Shown here piece by piece: positions 16,887-27,800 of a stretch of DNA of 64,000 nucleotides. The stretch comes from Paulinella micropora (Eukaryota > Cercozoa > Imbricatea > Euglyphida): the NCBI GenBank assembly GCA_009731375.1, contig BJOX01000217.1, forward strand, positions 223,349 to 287,348, in the 5' to 3' direction. A program made the translations under genes and the position numbers. The notes under the pieces are model-generated. The model was given only the letters and a program-made list of their open reading frames with translations. It was not told the DNA's origin and did no database searches. Every line of letters begins with the position of its first letter. The first letter of the stretch is position 1.

Positions 16887-18391
16887 ACCACTATCATTGC
16901 CATGTGGTGAATCCCCAACTCACCATCTTCTTCTGATTCTTCTTCAGACTCAGAAGGAGATTGGTTAGTTGGGGGTTCATCTTCTTCTTCACTTTCTGAG
17001 TGAGAGGGTGAGTTAGAGGAGTCAGGTGATTCTGCGTTTAAGCTTATCATTTCCTTCTTTTTAATGAAGTCTGCTGCTTTCAGCTTTCGCCCCGCTCCTC
17101 TGCTGCCTTCCTTCTTCTTCTTCTTTGCTCCTTCTTCTTCTTTATTCTTGTGTCTGTCTGTCTTCTCACTCTGACTGTCCTCTCTCTTCTCCTTCCCACG
17201 CAACTTCTCAGAAACCCTAGTTCTCCTTCTTATGGGGCATTTCAAGGGACCATGTCCATCCTTGGGACAGTCCTTGAGTTGACACCTGACTAGACAGAAA
17301 ACAATCTTATGGTCAGGGGACAGACAGTTCCAACAAATACTGTCCTCCCCCTCACCATAAGCCTGTGAAGGCTTGCTCTTTTTCTTGCCCTGAGCTATTC
17401 CTGCTACTGTGTTGATAGTGATAGGGTCGCTCTTTGAACTACCAGATCCATATAGCTTTCGCATTCTAGTTTCTGATACGTTGCTTTGAGCTAACTGCTC
17501 CTCTACCTTGATGAATTCAGGCAGCTTAGGTCTTTGAGTAGGTAAGAGAGGACACCAAGTGTTGCGATAGTAGGCTTGATAGACAGGTAGATGTTTTAAT
17601 TTCTTCATCATCATGCCTGTCTTCATCATCTCTGGTATCACTCCCATCGTCTTTTCCTGTGTTTTGATAGTCGTGAGATAGTCAGCTAGCCAGCTACTCA
17701 CCTCCCTAACCTTTTTAGGATACGAATGGTATAGTTTTTCTTGGTCCTCTTCAAACCTTATGAGGTCAAGACCTCCATAATGTTTTTTGAGGGCGAGGAA
17801 ACACTTTACGCCGTCCGTATCCCCCTGCCTCATTATAGTCATCACCTTCCTATCGTGAGCACATGATTGAAGTAGAAAGGCATAGAGCAATCTGTTTAGC
17901 TTAGCTTCTTTCTCTTTCGTGTAATATCTGGCTCCCAATTGTAATGCAAATAGCGGTGACGGCTTACTCCCCCTCGTCAACACTGGTATTTGGGATTTTT
18001 GGTCCGTAGGTATAACAGTGGCGGGGGCAGAGGCAGTTTTTGCACTTGAGGTTTCTTGCTCTACCTTTACTACTACTGTCTGTTCTTCGTCCTCTTCTTC
18101 TTCCTTCTTCTTTGCAGGTGATTTGAAGGGTGCATCTGAAGGGGAATCAGGTCGTACAGGTAGTTGTATAGGTTTGGCTAAGGGATGAGTCTCAAAGCCC
18201 GGAATTATGGAAAGGATTTCTGGGTGTGTGACACCTATAACTGATGTAAAGGTGTACTCAAACAGCTCCCATTCTTTTCCATGATTAAACTTTGGAGGGT
18301 CTAGCCTCATTTTTACTAAGTCAGAACCTTGATACGCCATATTGTTCGGGCGTACCAAGGGCGGAAGGTAGGAGGGAGGCTCGACTACCAA
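16673..18391 (-). pseudogene. gag: Copia Gag-like frame with zinc knuckle
   Basis: The 572-codon open frame has a UBN2/retrotran-Gag-like middle (RLLYAFLLQSCAHDRKVMTI ... LKKHYGGLDL ... VREVSSWLADYLTTIK) and one CX2CX4HX4C zinc knuckle, CWNCLSPDHKIVFC, near residue 352. A Lys/Glu-rich tail follows. It starts ~315 nt after the primer-binding site. The frame itself is open, but downstream Pol is shifted. Confidence 0.8.
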
Positions 18392-18454
18392 TCTTGATTT
18401 CTCCGTGAGTAGAGAAGCGGGATAGAGTTAGGAAATGATTAGTTATACTAACGA

Positions 18455-18660
18455 GTAAGTGGCAGCCTTCCGCACAATCCACTTAGTAGGACTGGTGGTA
18501 GCCTTCCGCACACACACCAGACTGGTGGTAGCCTTCCGCACACACACCAGACTGGTGGTAGCCTTCCGCACACACACCAGATTCAAATATTTGGTGACAG
18601 CCTTCCGCACGTACACCAGTTCGTATTTTCGGTGGTAGCCTTCCGCACACAGACCGATAG
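18455..18660 (-). repeat. Tandem ~30-bp repeat in the Copia leader
   Basis: Five to six units around GGTGGTAGCCTTCCGCACAC (plus-strand reading) lie between the primer-binding site and the Gag start. Three consecutive units are identical. Confidence 0.85.
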
Positions 18661-18705
18661 TACGCAATAAGTAAATAAAGTCTACTAGACCTAACGTTCA
18701 CGCTA

Positions 18706-18720
18706 CAAGGCTCTATAACC
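18706..18720 (-). promoter_or_regulatory. Copia primer-binding site
   Basis: Directly after the 5' LTR the minus strand reads GGTTATAGAGCCTTG. It resembles the TGGTATCAGAGCC-type site (initiator-tRNA-Met primed) common in Copia elements. The same motif, GGTTATGGAGCCTTG, follows the LTR at 19,218-19,482. Confidence 0.6.
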
Positions 18721-18903
18721 TGTGAGACTAACTTAATAATCTGCCGTATACTTGGTGTGTCCTACAGTAGATACTTTATTGAGAAAAGGGCGCCAACGGC
18801 CCAATTATATACTAGGCAGGACATACGTAATGGCTCTAACGACACACATTACATATGCAGGCCCATACTCACTATCCGGTTAATTATATTAATAGGTCTA
18901 ACA
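18721..18903 (-). repeat. Copia 5' LTR
   Basis: Partner of 10,656-10,849: the same start (TGTTAGACC on the minus strand) and block order, with a few small deletions. Confidence 0.85.
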
Positions 18904-19130
18904 ATTTCTTCAGGTTAATAATTAAATAATCAGCAACACAATAAATTATTGCTGACCACGTACCGGTATATATTGTATATCTATTTACCACCTCCCTTCC
19001 ATTTCTTCAAGTATGTTTCCCAGGGCACTTATCTCTACTACCAGGTAATGGAAAGTATTGACTGCAACTTGGTTCGCATGGCCGCTTCTTCTCAATCAAT
19101 CGTAGTGCCATCACTTTGCTGAAGCGATTT

Positions 19131-19132
19131 CA

Positions 19133-19189
<57 letters not shown>

Positions 19190-19217
19190 CCTCCGACCTA
19201 CCTACTACCTACCCAAT
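19131..19217. repeat. ATCT/TACC array serving as insertion target
   Basis: The array runs up to the start of the LTR at 19,218 and resumes as TACC/ATCT right after the matching LTR at 32,102. The outer element therefore appears to have landed inside a microsatellite. Confidence 0.8.
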
Positions 19218-19482
19218 AGACAATTTTGTTAATATAATATTTAGTCATATCGGCCTATACATGTTTTACATAGTTATTAATCGTTCTGGTAGTCAGTTCC
19301 TTCATAGGACTGATCATTGCTTTACCTTTTATACTCAGTTGTTTTTTATTTATATAAGTTTAGGCGGGTAGTTAGTTTAATTTGATTGAGCCCGTGTCTG
19401 GTTCAGTTTCCTTCTGTCTTAATAAAGACTAAGTGTCTGAAGTACAGAATGGGAACACCTCCCCTAGCAACCTCTTAATGTT
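19218..19482 (+). repeat. Outer element left LTR
   Basis: Direct repeat partner of 31,829-32,102, lying between a TACC/ATCT array and a primer-binding-site-like motif. Confidence 0.7.
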
Positions 19483-20676
19483 AAAACGGGTTATGGAGCC
19501 TTGGTGGTGCTTCGTCTGCGTGGGCTCGGAGCTGGAGCTATGCTTCAAGCTGTGCAAACCGCAATAGGGGGAGGTAAAGTCTTGGCAGGGAATCGGCGTG
19601 GGGGTGTTCTTCGGCTACCGTGATGATGGCGGCAAAAGTCCAGCAGTGCTAAACTGGGGGAACATTTTCGCTTTGAGACACTGTGATCAGACTCTTAGTT
19701 GCTCGGTTCGAGCATTCGTCAGACTCTTTAGTTGCTTGGGGTTGAAAACCAAGTGGCGTCGACCAAAGAATTTTGAAATGTTGTTTGGCATCTCACCGAA
19801 GCAGGTGACATGCAAAGTGGTGGTGAGAGAGTGACAGGAGGGACCCAGCCAAAAGTGGGCGCAGTCGCCAAAAGGTGTGCTCAGTCCTCAGAAGTCCTGC
19901 ACAACAAAGAACCGGTAGGTTACTCATCACAAATGTGGGCGACACGGAAGAAACTTTGAGTGGTCCTTGTCGTTATGTGTGGCATGTTGGCTACACTAGC
20001 AAGAGGTGTGGCAGCCCCTCATCAAGGGCGACACCTGAGAACATGTAAAATGTTTAAGGACAATAAGGGATTGCATGCAAGCACAAATGACTTGTTTGTT
20101 TGCTATGTTGGCAGCAGGTGGTGCTGTCTGCTGGTTTCGGCTCTTTCGTGGACAGTAGTTGATGCTGAGGACAGGTGAGCTGTGGGACAGTTTAGGGACC
20201 TTTTGCGCCTCGTTTTCTACGGTTTTGGGGCAGTGGTTTGGACATTTAAGGGACTTAGTCGGTCATGGTTGGACTTTGGGAAGTGAAGGAGGAAAATGTT
20301 GTTCATGGCCATTGGGTTGAGTTTTAGACGGTGACGTTCAGTATTATTATTTGCAAAGGTGTTGGCCAGGTGGTATGTATGTTTTAGTGAGTGGGCGACG
20401 GTTGGACGTTGAGTTTTCCTTGTTGCAGTCGGACAGTGGCATGGGACGTTAAGCTATGAAGACTGGTTATTAAGCAGGGGGGAGTGTGGAAAATTTGTTC
20501 CTTTTCTTTTGTTTGTGCTTCGACGTGGCTCTTGTCTAGTCTGGGAAGCAGGAGGGTGGCTAGTCGTCGTTTATTGTAGCAGTGGGGACGTAGGGGGAGA
20601 CTGTCATAAGACATGGAAATTGTTTTTGTTTTTGTTCCTTTTGGGACGGGACAGCTGTTGCTCTTTCCTCTCAGCC

Positions 20677-20727
<51 letters not shown>

Positions 20728-21296
20728 CTAAGTTGCTAGCGTAGGGCAAGGACCCTTGGACACTTTTTGTATTGCTCAGTTCATTATCTTTTTCTTCTCT
20801 TACATTATGGGATAAGAAGTTAGGGGGAGATATATGTTTGTGTGAAATCATATTTATATGTCTGGTTTGGTTTCAACTTGGCTAACTGCGATTGTCGATT
20901 GCATTTATGTCGTAGTTGTTGATGTGAACATGATGTGTGTTATTTCTATGTTTGGTGGAGGAGACATACTCAATATGTGAAGAAGTTTGTTTGTTGTGCT
21001 TACGTGTTGCTATATTGCCGAACTCCACTGGAGACGTAAGATAGCTCACTTGCTCATTTCGTTATATTTTCTACTAGTTTGTTCGTTGTGCTTGTCAGCA
21101 TCTCGTCCATTTACTTGGTTGTGTTCGTGACACTGTTGAAAAGACATTAATGTATTTGACGTTGACATATACATATATGTGACTATCTTCATATTGCGTG
21201 TTTGTCATTTTCCGTGCGAATGGTATGGATTGCTCATGTATGCGATATTAACAGTGATGTTGATGTGCTTATTGCTTAACGTTGTGTTTAAGGTGT
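19483..21296 (+). other. Internal region of outer LTR element, no intact ORF
   Basis: 1.8 kb without a convincing gene. Around 19,965-20,010 one frame reads CRYVWHVGYTSKRC, which could be a worn CCHC zinc knuckle of a dead Gag. This is weak evidence. A (CT)n run occurs at 20,683-20,725. Otherwise nothing recognised. Confidence 0.4.
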
Positions 21297-21543
21297 TGTA
21301 GGCATCACCCACCGGATAGCCGGTAAAAAGTACCCTTTTTCTGGTGTCAGGTGCACCTAGTTTTTTCCCATTATTTTCAATATCGTTTGGCCGGATTTGA
21401 CCTAATGCCATTTTAACCTTGGTCTGTTGCCGTTTTCTTTTCGGCTTTACTGAGCTAATATAACGAGACATCATTCTCTTTTGGGGATTTGTGTCTGGTT
21501 GTATTACCGACTTTTTATTGAGCTATCTTCGGGGATTGTAACA
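21297..21543 (+). repeat. Gypsy 5' LTR
   Basis: Starts TGTAGGCATC and ends TGTAACA. It matches 31,437-31,683 with isolated differences (e.g. CACCCACCGG versus CACCCCTCGG). Confidence 0.9.
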
Positions 21544-21560
21544 TTGGAGTCACCAGCACA
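21544..21560 (+). promoter_or_regulatory. Gypsy primer-binding region
   Basis: TTGGAGTCACCAGCACA follows the 5' LTR. A two-base spacer and GGAGTCACC, or TGGAGTCACC directly, would be the tRNA-primer site. The primer tRNA is not assigned. Confidence 0.5.
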
Positions 21561-22307
21561 AGGCTGATTCTTTTCTGGCTTGTTTTTGGAACAGCAGAAA
21601 GAAAAATTGTACAGACCTATCTCTTCTGAGTAGGTGTTTCAAAAAAAAAAACAAATACTCCAGCACATCCCCACACAGCTCTTTTTGCAAAACTAGACGT
21701 CTAGGCGTTTGTGAGTAGGTGTCTCAGTACCCTCTCCACAGCTGTATCTGTGTCCTCACAAGGAGGCCAGACACCAGACCTCGTAGCTGTTGTTTTGTTC
21801 TCTCTTGAGACAGAGACAGAGTAGGTCAACAGACGTACAAACAAACACTCACAGATACAAACAAACTTGAAGGACACGAGCGTAGTACTCTACCTTTCAA
21901 GTCTGTGCACTTTGTTGCCTCTCAAACCACACACATCAGAGTATTTTTGCAAATCTCTGACTGTCTTTCGACAATAGGTCTGAACAAGTGTCAGACGACA
22001 AGTCGACTTCTCAAGGAGTGCTTCTCTAGCCTCTTTGACATTATCTGTACATAGGTCCTCGTACCTCATAACAGATACAACAACAAAAAGAGAAAAAGAA
22101 AAGAGGAGTGGAGAAGGAGATCAAATTTTCAGAGAAAGTCGTACAGATTACTTCTTTCTAACAAAAAAAAAACACATAAGACATAGAGGTGAGACGCTCT
22201 CTCTCTATACTGTCTTTTCGTTTTTTCTCTCTATTCGTTCCTCATAGACGAACAGAGCAATTACGGGGTAGAAACAACTCTGTCTCATCCGTATTCCTTC
22301 AGCGTCC
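21561..22307 (+). other. Gypsy 5' leader
   Basis: About 750 bp of leader before the Gag ATG. No gene seen; a short motif GAGTAGGTGT(T/C)TC occurs twice (near 21,627 and 21,714). Confidence 0.6.
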
Positions 22308-24818
22308 ATGTCTACTAGGTCTGAAGACTGGCAGGAAGGAGGGGGGGAGAGTGAGCGAACCCCAGGAAACGAAGAGGAGTTCGTTGACCCTCATGCAGAA
22401 GGAGGAGATCTGGCACCTTCCTTTGACACAGGAGGAGCAGAGAATCAATTTTTTACTGCGCCTTCCTTTGACACAGGAGGAGCAGAGGAAGTCGAGGAGG
22501 AGGAGAAGGGAGGAGAGGAAGCGAGGTTTGTGGCCGAATATGGCAAACTAAGTAAGAAGGAGTTTGAGGAGAAGAAAGGGAAGGATGAGGCCTATAAATG
22601 GCTATACATTCCCCAAGAAATGCGATGGGGACAACCCTTGAAGAAGGAGGACATCTGTTACCCTCTCCCAAGGCAAGCTCTGCCTCTGGCAGAATTCCTC
22701 AGAGACGACGGTGCACAGTTACAGGTGCAACATGTCTCATTTGGGGACAATATGTCTTTACTGGAGCTACTCGACCTCTCATGGACAGTGTTTGAGTGTG
22801 CTATACTCTTTGAGTACCAGACTGGAAAGACTGTGCTGCCATGGAACACAAGAGCACTGGCTAGGTTGCTCGATCCTGGTCAGGACATTGATTCAATAAA
22901 GAGAGTGGAAAAGGAGTTTAAGTTCAGGAATCCAAAAGGACAGATCAATGTCATGGATGTGTCTCTGAAACTTATGGAGGCCAAGTTAGTGGACCTGGGT
23001 AAACTCCAACACACCCAGTTTGGCAGGGACCTTCACCCGGCCCTGAGGGAAATAGAAGGCGAAGCTGGAGGGGTGACGAGGATGAAGAAGCTGCATGCGG
23101 CCTTGGTGAAGGATGACGCATGGAAGAGGTGGGTCTTCACGAAGGATCATACGATCTTGGAGGGGACGGCCGCACCACCCCCCACCAATAAAGCGGGAGA
23201 GAAGGAGTTGGCGGAGAAGGCCTTGTTCCTTCGGAAGGCAGCTGAGATCCTGTCTTTTTTTCATCATGCCCAAGAGCTGTATATCAAAGAGCTAGCGGCT
23301 GAGAAAGAAAAGAAGGAGATGGAGGCAAAGATTGCATTAGCCAAGGCGGCGGGAACAAAGGGACCGAAATATTCCTCTGGATCTTATATGGCTCCCTCGG
23401 GCCGCTCCGCCCCGTCAGCCCACACAGCCCCTTCGGCCCCTGCGACTAGCTCAGCGCCTACCACTGTTATTGTCAACAGTAATGACAAAAAGGACAGACA
23501 GGCTATCATACAGGCCTTCCAAAAATATACAAAGTCCGATGCCACTGCTCTGACGCTGTATGCAGAGACAGCGAGTCAGAAGGACACGGATGCGAACCTT
23601 CGAGACAAGCTCAGAAGAATTGATGCTTGTATGAAGCAGCATCCAACGGACGAAACACAGGAGTATGAGGCGTTGTACACCTTGTTGGACCCATCAATCA
23701 TCACACAAGGGTTTGATGTTGGGGAGTACAAGGCGATGAGAGCGGTAGAGGTGGCGGCTAGGAGAGCAGCCTCAGACCTGCAATGCACGGTGCCAGTTGC
23801 CGTCCTCTTGCAATACTTTAAAACTCATGGGTATCAGCACCTGTGCACTGGTACTTTGATTGGGTTTGAGATTTTTCAAGAGGTGAACGAAGGGCTGGGC
23901 ATTGGCACGAGGTTGGCAGCGATCCTCACTGAGGTCAGCGCCAAGTACGGGCTCTTTTATAGCCGGAAGTCTATCATTTTGTACTTCCTGAGTGCTTTGT
24001 GTACACGACACCCGAGCAAGCTCGCAAGGATCATACAGTCCTGTCCGACCTTCACGGCGGTGAAGACGGCGGATTTTTTAGAAACGAATATATACGAGAG
24101 GACTGTAGCGGCTACTCCGCCGGGCGACCTGTTCAAGGAGGTGCTCGACGCGTGTTCCGAATTGGACACGGCCACCGAGTCATTCTCCAGTGCCGCGACA
24201 CAGGGGGTTGGAGGTGCTCAAGCAGCACATGCAACTCGAACGGCAGGTCTCAAGAGGGGGAGAGATGAGCCGACGCCGTGCTACCGCTATTTTTCATACA
24301 TGGCGTGTAAGCATGAGGCACAGAAAGGAGTAGGCAATTGCCTCTTCAGCCACGACTCTCTTGATGATAGGCAGCGAAATCTTTTCCTTAGAGAGCTCGA
24401 AGGCATGAAAAAGACCATGTACGCCATGTACAAGAAGGAGTTGGAGGAGGGGAGGTGGAATGCGAATATGGTCTCGGATGCGGAGTTCCGGGAGGCCATC
24501 ATTTACTTCCTTGACAGAATGAAGAGAAGGGAGAAGAGAGAGACATCGGGCCGATCAAAGGCGCCGACTAGAGGAGGAGGAGAGACGAGAGGATCGTCAC
24601 GAGGGTCCCGAGGGACACCAAGAGGGGCGGCACCACGAGGACGAGGCTTTCGTGGAAGGGGAGGACGGACCCCAGCGCGCCCTCCCAGAGGACACGGATA
24701 CTGGAATTATAGCACCAGTTCCAGCTCCAACTACCCCCAGCAAGCTTATACCGCTACGGAGGGGGGACGTCAAGACGAAGACACCGGCTCAGGTGAGCGT
24801 GTTGTCGTCGTAGACTGA
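22308..24818 (+). CDS. gag: Gypsy Gag polyprotein with CCCH finger and RGG tail
   Basis: 836 codons, starting at the first ATG after the leader and ending TGA at 24,816-24,818. The N terminus is acidic, with a duplicated APSFDTGGAE motif. The middle is a helical Gag-like region without a domain I can name, including a charged coiled stretch (KELAAEKEKKEMEAKI). Near residue 659 a cysteine-rich segment reads CYRYFSYMACKHEAQKGVGN then CLFSH. That spacing (CX8CX10CX3H) resembles a CCCH RNA-binding finger rather than the usual CX2CX4HX4C knuckle of Gag. The C terminus is an Arg-Gly-rich (RGG) tail, also RNA-binding in type. Presumably it forms the RNA-packaging particle. Pol continues in the same frame after the stop. 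Confidence 0.8.
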   Translation: MSTRSEDWQEGGGESERTPGNEEEFVDPHAEGGDLAPSFDTGGAENQFFTAPSFDTGGAEEVEEEEKGGEEARFVAEYGKLSKKEFEEKKGKDEAYKWLYIPQEMRWGQPLKKEDICYPLPRQALPLAEFLRDDGAQLQVQHVSFGDNMSLLELLDLSWTVFECAILFEYQTGKTVLPWNTRALARLLDPGQDIDSIKRVEKEFKFRNPKGQINVMDVSLKLMEAKLVDLGKLQHTQFGRDLHPALREIEGEAGGVTRMKKLHAALVKDDAWKRWVFTKDHTILEGTAAPPPTNKAGEKELAEKALFLRKAAEILSFFHHAQELYIKELAAEKEKKEMEAKIALAKAAGTKGPKYSSGSYMAPSGRSAPSAHTAPSAPATSSAPTTVIVNSNDKKDRQAIIQAFQKYTKSDATALTLYAETASQKDTDANLRDKLRRIDACMKQHPTDETQEYEALYTLLDPSIITQGFDVGEYKAMRAVEVAARRAASDLQCTVPVAVLLQYFKTHGYQHLCTGTLIGFEIFQEVNEGLGIGTRLAAILTEVSAKYGLFYSRKSIILYFLSALCTRHPSKLARIIQSCPTFTAVKTADFLETNIYERTVAATPPGDLFKEVLDACSELDTATESFSSAATQGVGGAQAAHATRTAGLKRGRDEPTPCYRYFSYMACKHEAQKGVGNCLFSHDSLDDRQRNLFLRELEGMKKTMYAMYKKELEEGRWNANMVSDAEFREAIIYFLDRMKRREKRETSGRSKAPTRGGGETRGSSRGSRGTPRGAAPRGRGFRGRGGRTPARPPRGHGYWNYSTSSSSNYPQQAYTATEGGRQDEDTGSGERVVVVD

Positions 24819-24893
24819 CGGGAGGAGAAGAGAGAGGAAAAGAAGAGAGAGAAGGAGATAAAAACTGTTCTTTTTAATCCGACAGTCACAGTT
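24816..24893 (+). promoter_or_regulatory. Candidate gag-pol stop-codon readthrough site (TGA CGG)
   Basis: The Gag stop is TGA followed by CGG. The same frame stays open through the next 75 nt into the Pol ATG at 24,894 and on for 1,915 codons. TGA-CGG is a known leaky termination context in some plant viruses. A small potential hairpin (ACTGT ... ACAGT) sits just before the Pol ATG. Reinitiation or splicing could also explain Pol expression. Confidence 0.6.
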
Positions 24894-27800
24894 ATGCCTA
24901 CTGTTGATGAACAGGATACGAACGGTTCCGTTCCTCCCAGACGTGAAGGTGAAGGCACACAGCCTCACAAGCCTCAAGGTAAGCACTTGCTAGTTCATCC
25001 TTCGAGAGCTAATATGATAAATGATGCGAATAGGAAGGCGAAGAAGGCGATGGAGGAGAGGAAGCCGAAACCAAAGGCTAGGTCTCCTCCTACGAAGAAG
25101 CAGCGGACCGTACCCCCGCCAAAGGACTCAATAGTCTCTGCTATAGACACGAGTACACTCGGTGTACCAGACTCTGTCCAAAAGACACTCGAGATACCGG
25201 AAGCCCCGGAGACTCAAGAAGTTAAGTTGGCGGAAAAGGGGGGAGAACGAGAAGAGGACAAGGAACTTGAGCTTAGACTCAAAACCCTAGAACGAAAAAT
25301 TCATGTGCTAGCGGCTAGTTTACATAGACCAGACGCGCTATGCTACACTGACCTCTTTTGTGAAACTTTACAAACCACATTAAAAGTTGGTAATGATACG
25401 ATGGCGAATATTAATATTGTCGGCCAGAAGTTTTTGAATAGTCACCGGACATGGGTGGACAAAAACATTAGAAAAACAAAGGGGACCCTAAAAGGGGTAG
25501 GCAGCCGTACGGAAATTACGGGCATCGTCACATTAATTTTCAAATTGAAATCCGGTCGAGTATATCGTGCGGACCTCTATGTTGTCCCCGATTACCACGG
25601 TTCAATCCTGCTGTCGTATGACCAATTGGCTACGATGGGGGCTGTGATCGATTGCGCCGCACGGCGGGTGATTTATGGAGTGAAGAATGGAGAGGAGGAG
25701 GATATTAATCCGATGACTGCTACTGACTCATACGAGGCTTTTGAGCTGAGTCTAGCAACGGAGAGGAAAAAGTTGGCCTTCGTACATGAGGCAACTGAAG
25801 CCTATGTACACCCCTATGTCACAGTGCCGGAGGAACTGACCTGGACCGACAATTGGGAGACGGAGATGCAGGCGTATACGGTTACGATTCCCGCATGGGA
25901 CAGAAAGTCTATTGATGACTTAGTCGTAGCGCGTAATGAGGAGATAATATGTGTTGCGAAACAGTGCCCGTCGTTGGCCAGATTCGCAGAAGGTGGCGGG
26001 GCAGATGTCCATATTACTAATGGCTACTGTTACCATGCGAAGGTGTCAGATGAGAAGAGAGAGGCGTTTGTGCCAAGGAGGAAGGGGCGTATCCCCGATA
26101 CTCCAGCGGATGACATTAAAACTTTTATCACGAACTTTTGGGGCGATGTGCCTACCTGGCCGCGCTCATTAACTGAAGTGAAAAAGTGTCTACGGACTCT
26201 ATTTGAGAGTAACAAGCCGTATACTGTCATTCTGCCATACAATGAGAAGGCGATCTGGGCACAGGAGATAAGGGACCGGCTTATTGATCATCCTATACCT
26301 GTTCCTTCTCGCAAGCAACAGTTAGTGGTGGCTTGTCGACTCGGGTCTCGGGAGCAGAGCAGTGCATACAAGCAAAAGCTCAGAGCCCAGGACAAGTTGA
26401 AATTGATACCTCAAGCTTTCACATGCTTTGATGGTTTCTACACCCGTAAGGCTCCGATACAATACGCGAACCTTATTGATATGCTTGTCGGGCTGGGTCA
26501 TGATGATGAGCCGGACACAGTCACGTATGAAAGAACGGGACTAGACGATTTGTCCGAGGAAGATTTGAGTTTGGAGGAGGACTTAGCGCCCCTCAAGGAG
26601 CATAAGAAGATGTCGGAGGAAGATTTCCAAGCGGCGGCGCGGAAAATTTTAGAAGAAGGAGTGGGTTCGGAGAGAGAGAAGGCGTTTCTCAAAGCTAAGA
26701 TGGAGGCGTACAGAGAAATTTTCGACCCTCCTCGGGCAGGTGGTGTAAAGTCGGATGACTTCACTGCTGTCATTTACAAGATACCGGGTGCGGAGCCATC
26801 TCCGGCACCACGGAGGGCAAATTTGAGCATACATGAGGCAAAAATAGCGGAGGAGAATGTGAGACAGTTGCTCGATGAGGACTTTATTGAGAGATCTACA
26901 TCTCCAATTGTCTCTCAACCGAAAATCGTCCCTAAGCCAGGAGGAGAATGGCGCTTGACGATCAATTATGCCCGTGTGAATAAGGTGCTAGAGGAAGAGA
27001 GAAATCCTCTGCCGACCTTAGAAGAAGGCAGAAGGGTGCTGCGGAATGCTAAATTCTATTCGGTCATTGACCTTAAGAACGGCTTCTGGCAGATACCACT
27101 GGACGAGAAATCCAGATGGCTGACTGCATTCGTTGTGGGTATGGAAATATACCAGTGGAAGGTGCTTCCAATGGGACTCAAACAGGCCCCGGGGCTCTTT
27201 CAGAAGGCGATGCAGAAGATGTTGAGCGGTCAATATGACGACCAGTCGGAGGATGGTTTTATGAGAAGGAGAGGACAGAAGGCGGGAGAATATGCATTTT
27301 GTTACATCGATGACATCATCGTATACTCTAACACAATGGAAGAGCATATCGATCACTTGTCAGATGTCTTCAGGCGCATCGGAGCTTTTGGCCTGAAATG
27401 CAACCTAAAGAAATGTCAGCTTGCCAGGACAAGTGTGACGTATTTGGGTTACGAGATTTCTCATAATAGGGTCTCGATATCGCGCGAAAAGAGGGAGGAG
27501 ATCATGAGTAGACAGTTGCCAAAGAATCGCACAGAGTTACACTCTTTTCTTGCGATGGCACAGTACTACAGCCAGTTCATACCCGATTGGGGTGCAACTC
27601 GGGCTAAGCTGGAGAAGATGATTGATTTTGGAGACTTTGAGAAGTGGGATGAGGAGGCTTTGCAGGCGTTTAATACGCTCAAAGATATCATTTATAAAGA
27701 TCCCAAGGACGGCGGATTAGTACTTATGATGCCCGACTTTACGAAACCGTTCGTAGTCGACACGGATGCATCTAAGTTTGCGATTGGCGCGGTGCTGCAA

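Larger units (their letters stand above)
10656..18903 (-). mobile_element. Ty1/Copia LTR retrotransposon, full length, decayed frames
   Basis: The 8.25-kb element is flanked by the 5-bp direct repeat ATTTC (10,651-10,655 and 18,904-18,908), a target-site duplication. LTRs of ~185-194 bp lie at 10,656-10,849 (3') and 18,721-18,903 (5'). Domains on the minus strand follow the Copia order: Gag with zinc knuckle, protease, GAG-pre-integrase/integrase, reverse transcriptase, RNase H. Reading changes frame several times and the RT active site is altered, so this copy is not functional. The two LTRs have diverged by substitutions and small indels, so the insertion is not very recent. Confidence 0.9.

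Noticed and set aside
14864-18391. Separate host gene with Ser/Thr-rich protein on the minus strand
   Set aside because: The zinc knuckle, D-S-G protease motif, LTRs and target duplication place all of it inside the Copia element.
19598-20178. Small open frames of 70-80 codons inside the outer LTR element
   Set aside because: No conserved motif, no clear start context, and lengths expected by chance; only a weak zinc-knuckle resemblance in another frame.
24816-24818. Reassigned TGA codon (TGA read as an amino acid genome-wide)
   Set aside because: The asparaginase reading ends at a TGA that fits the family C terminus, and no exon of the three genes has an in-frame TGA at a conserved position. 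Local readthrough is the simpler reading.
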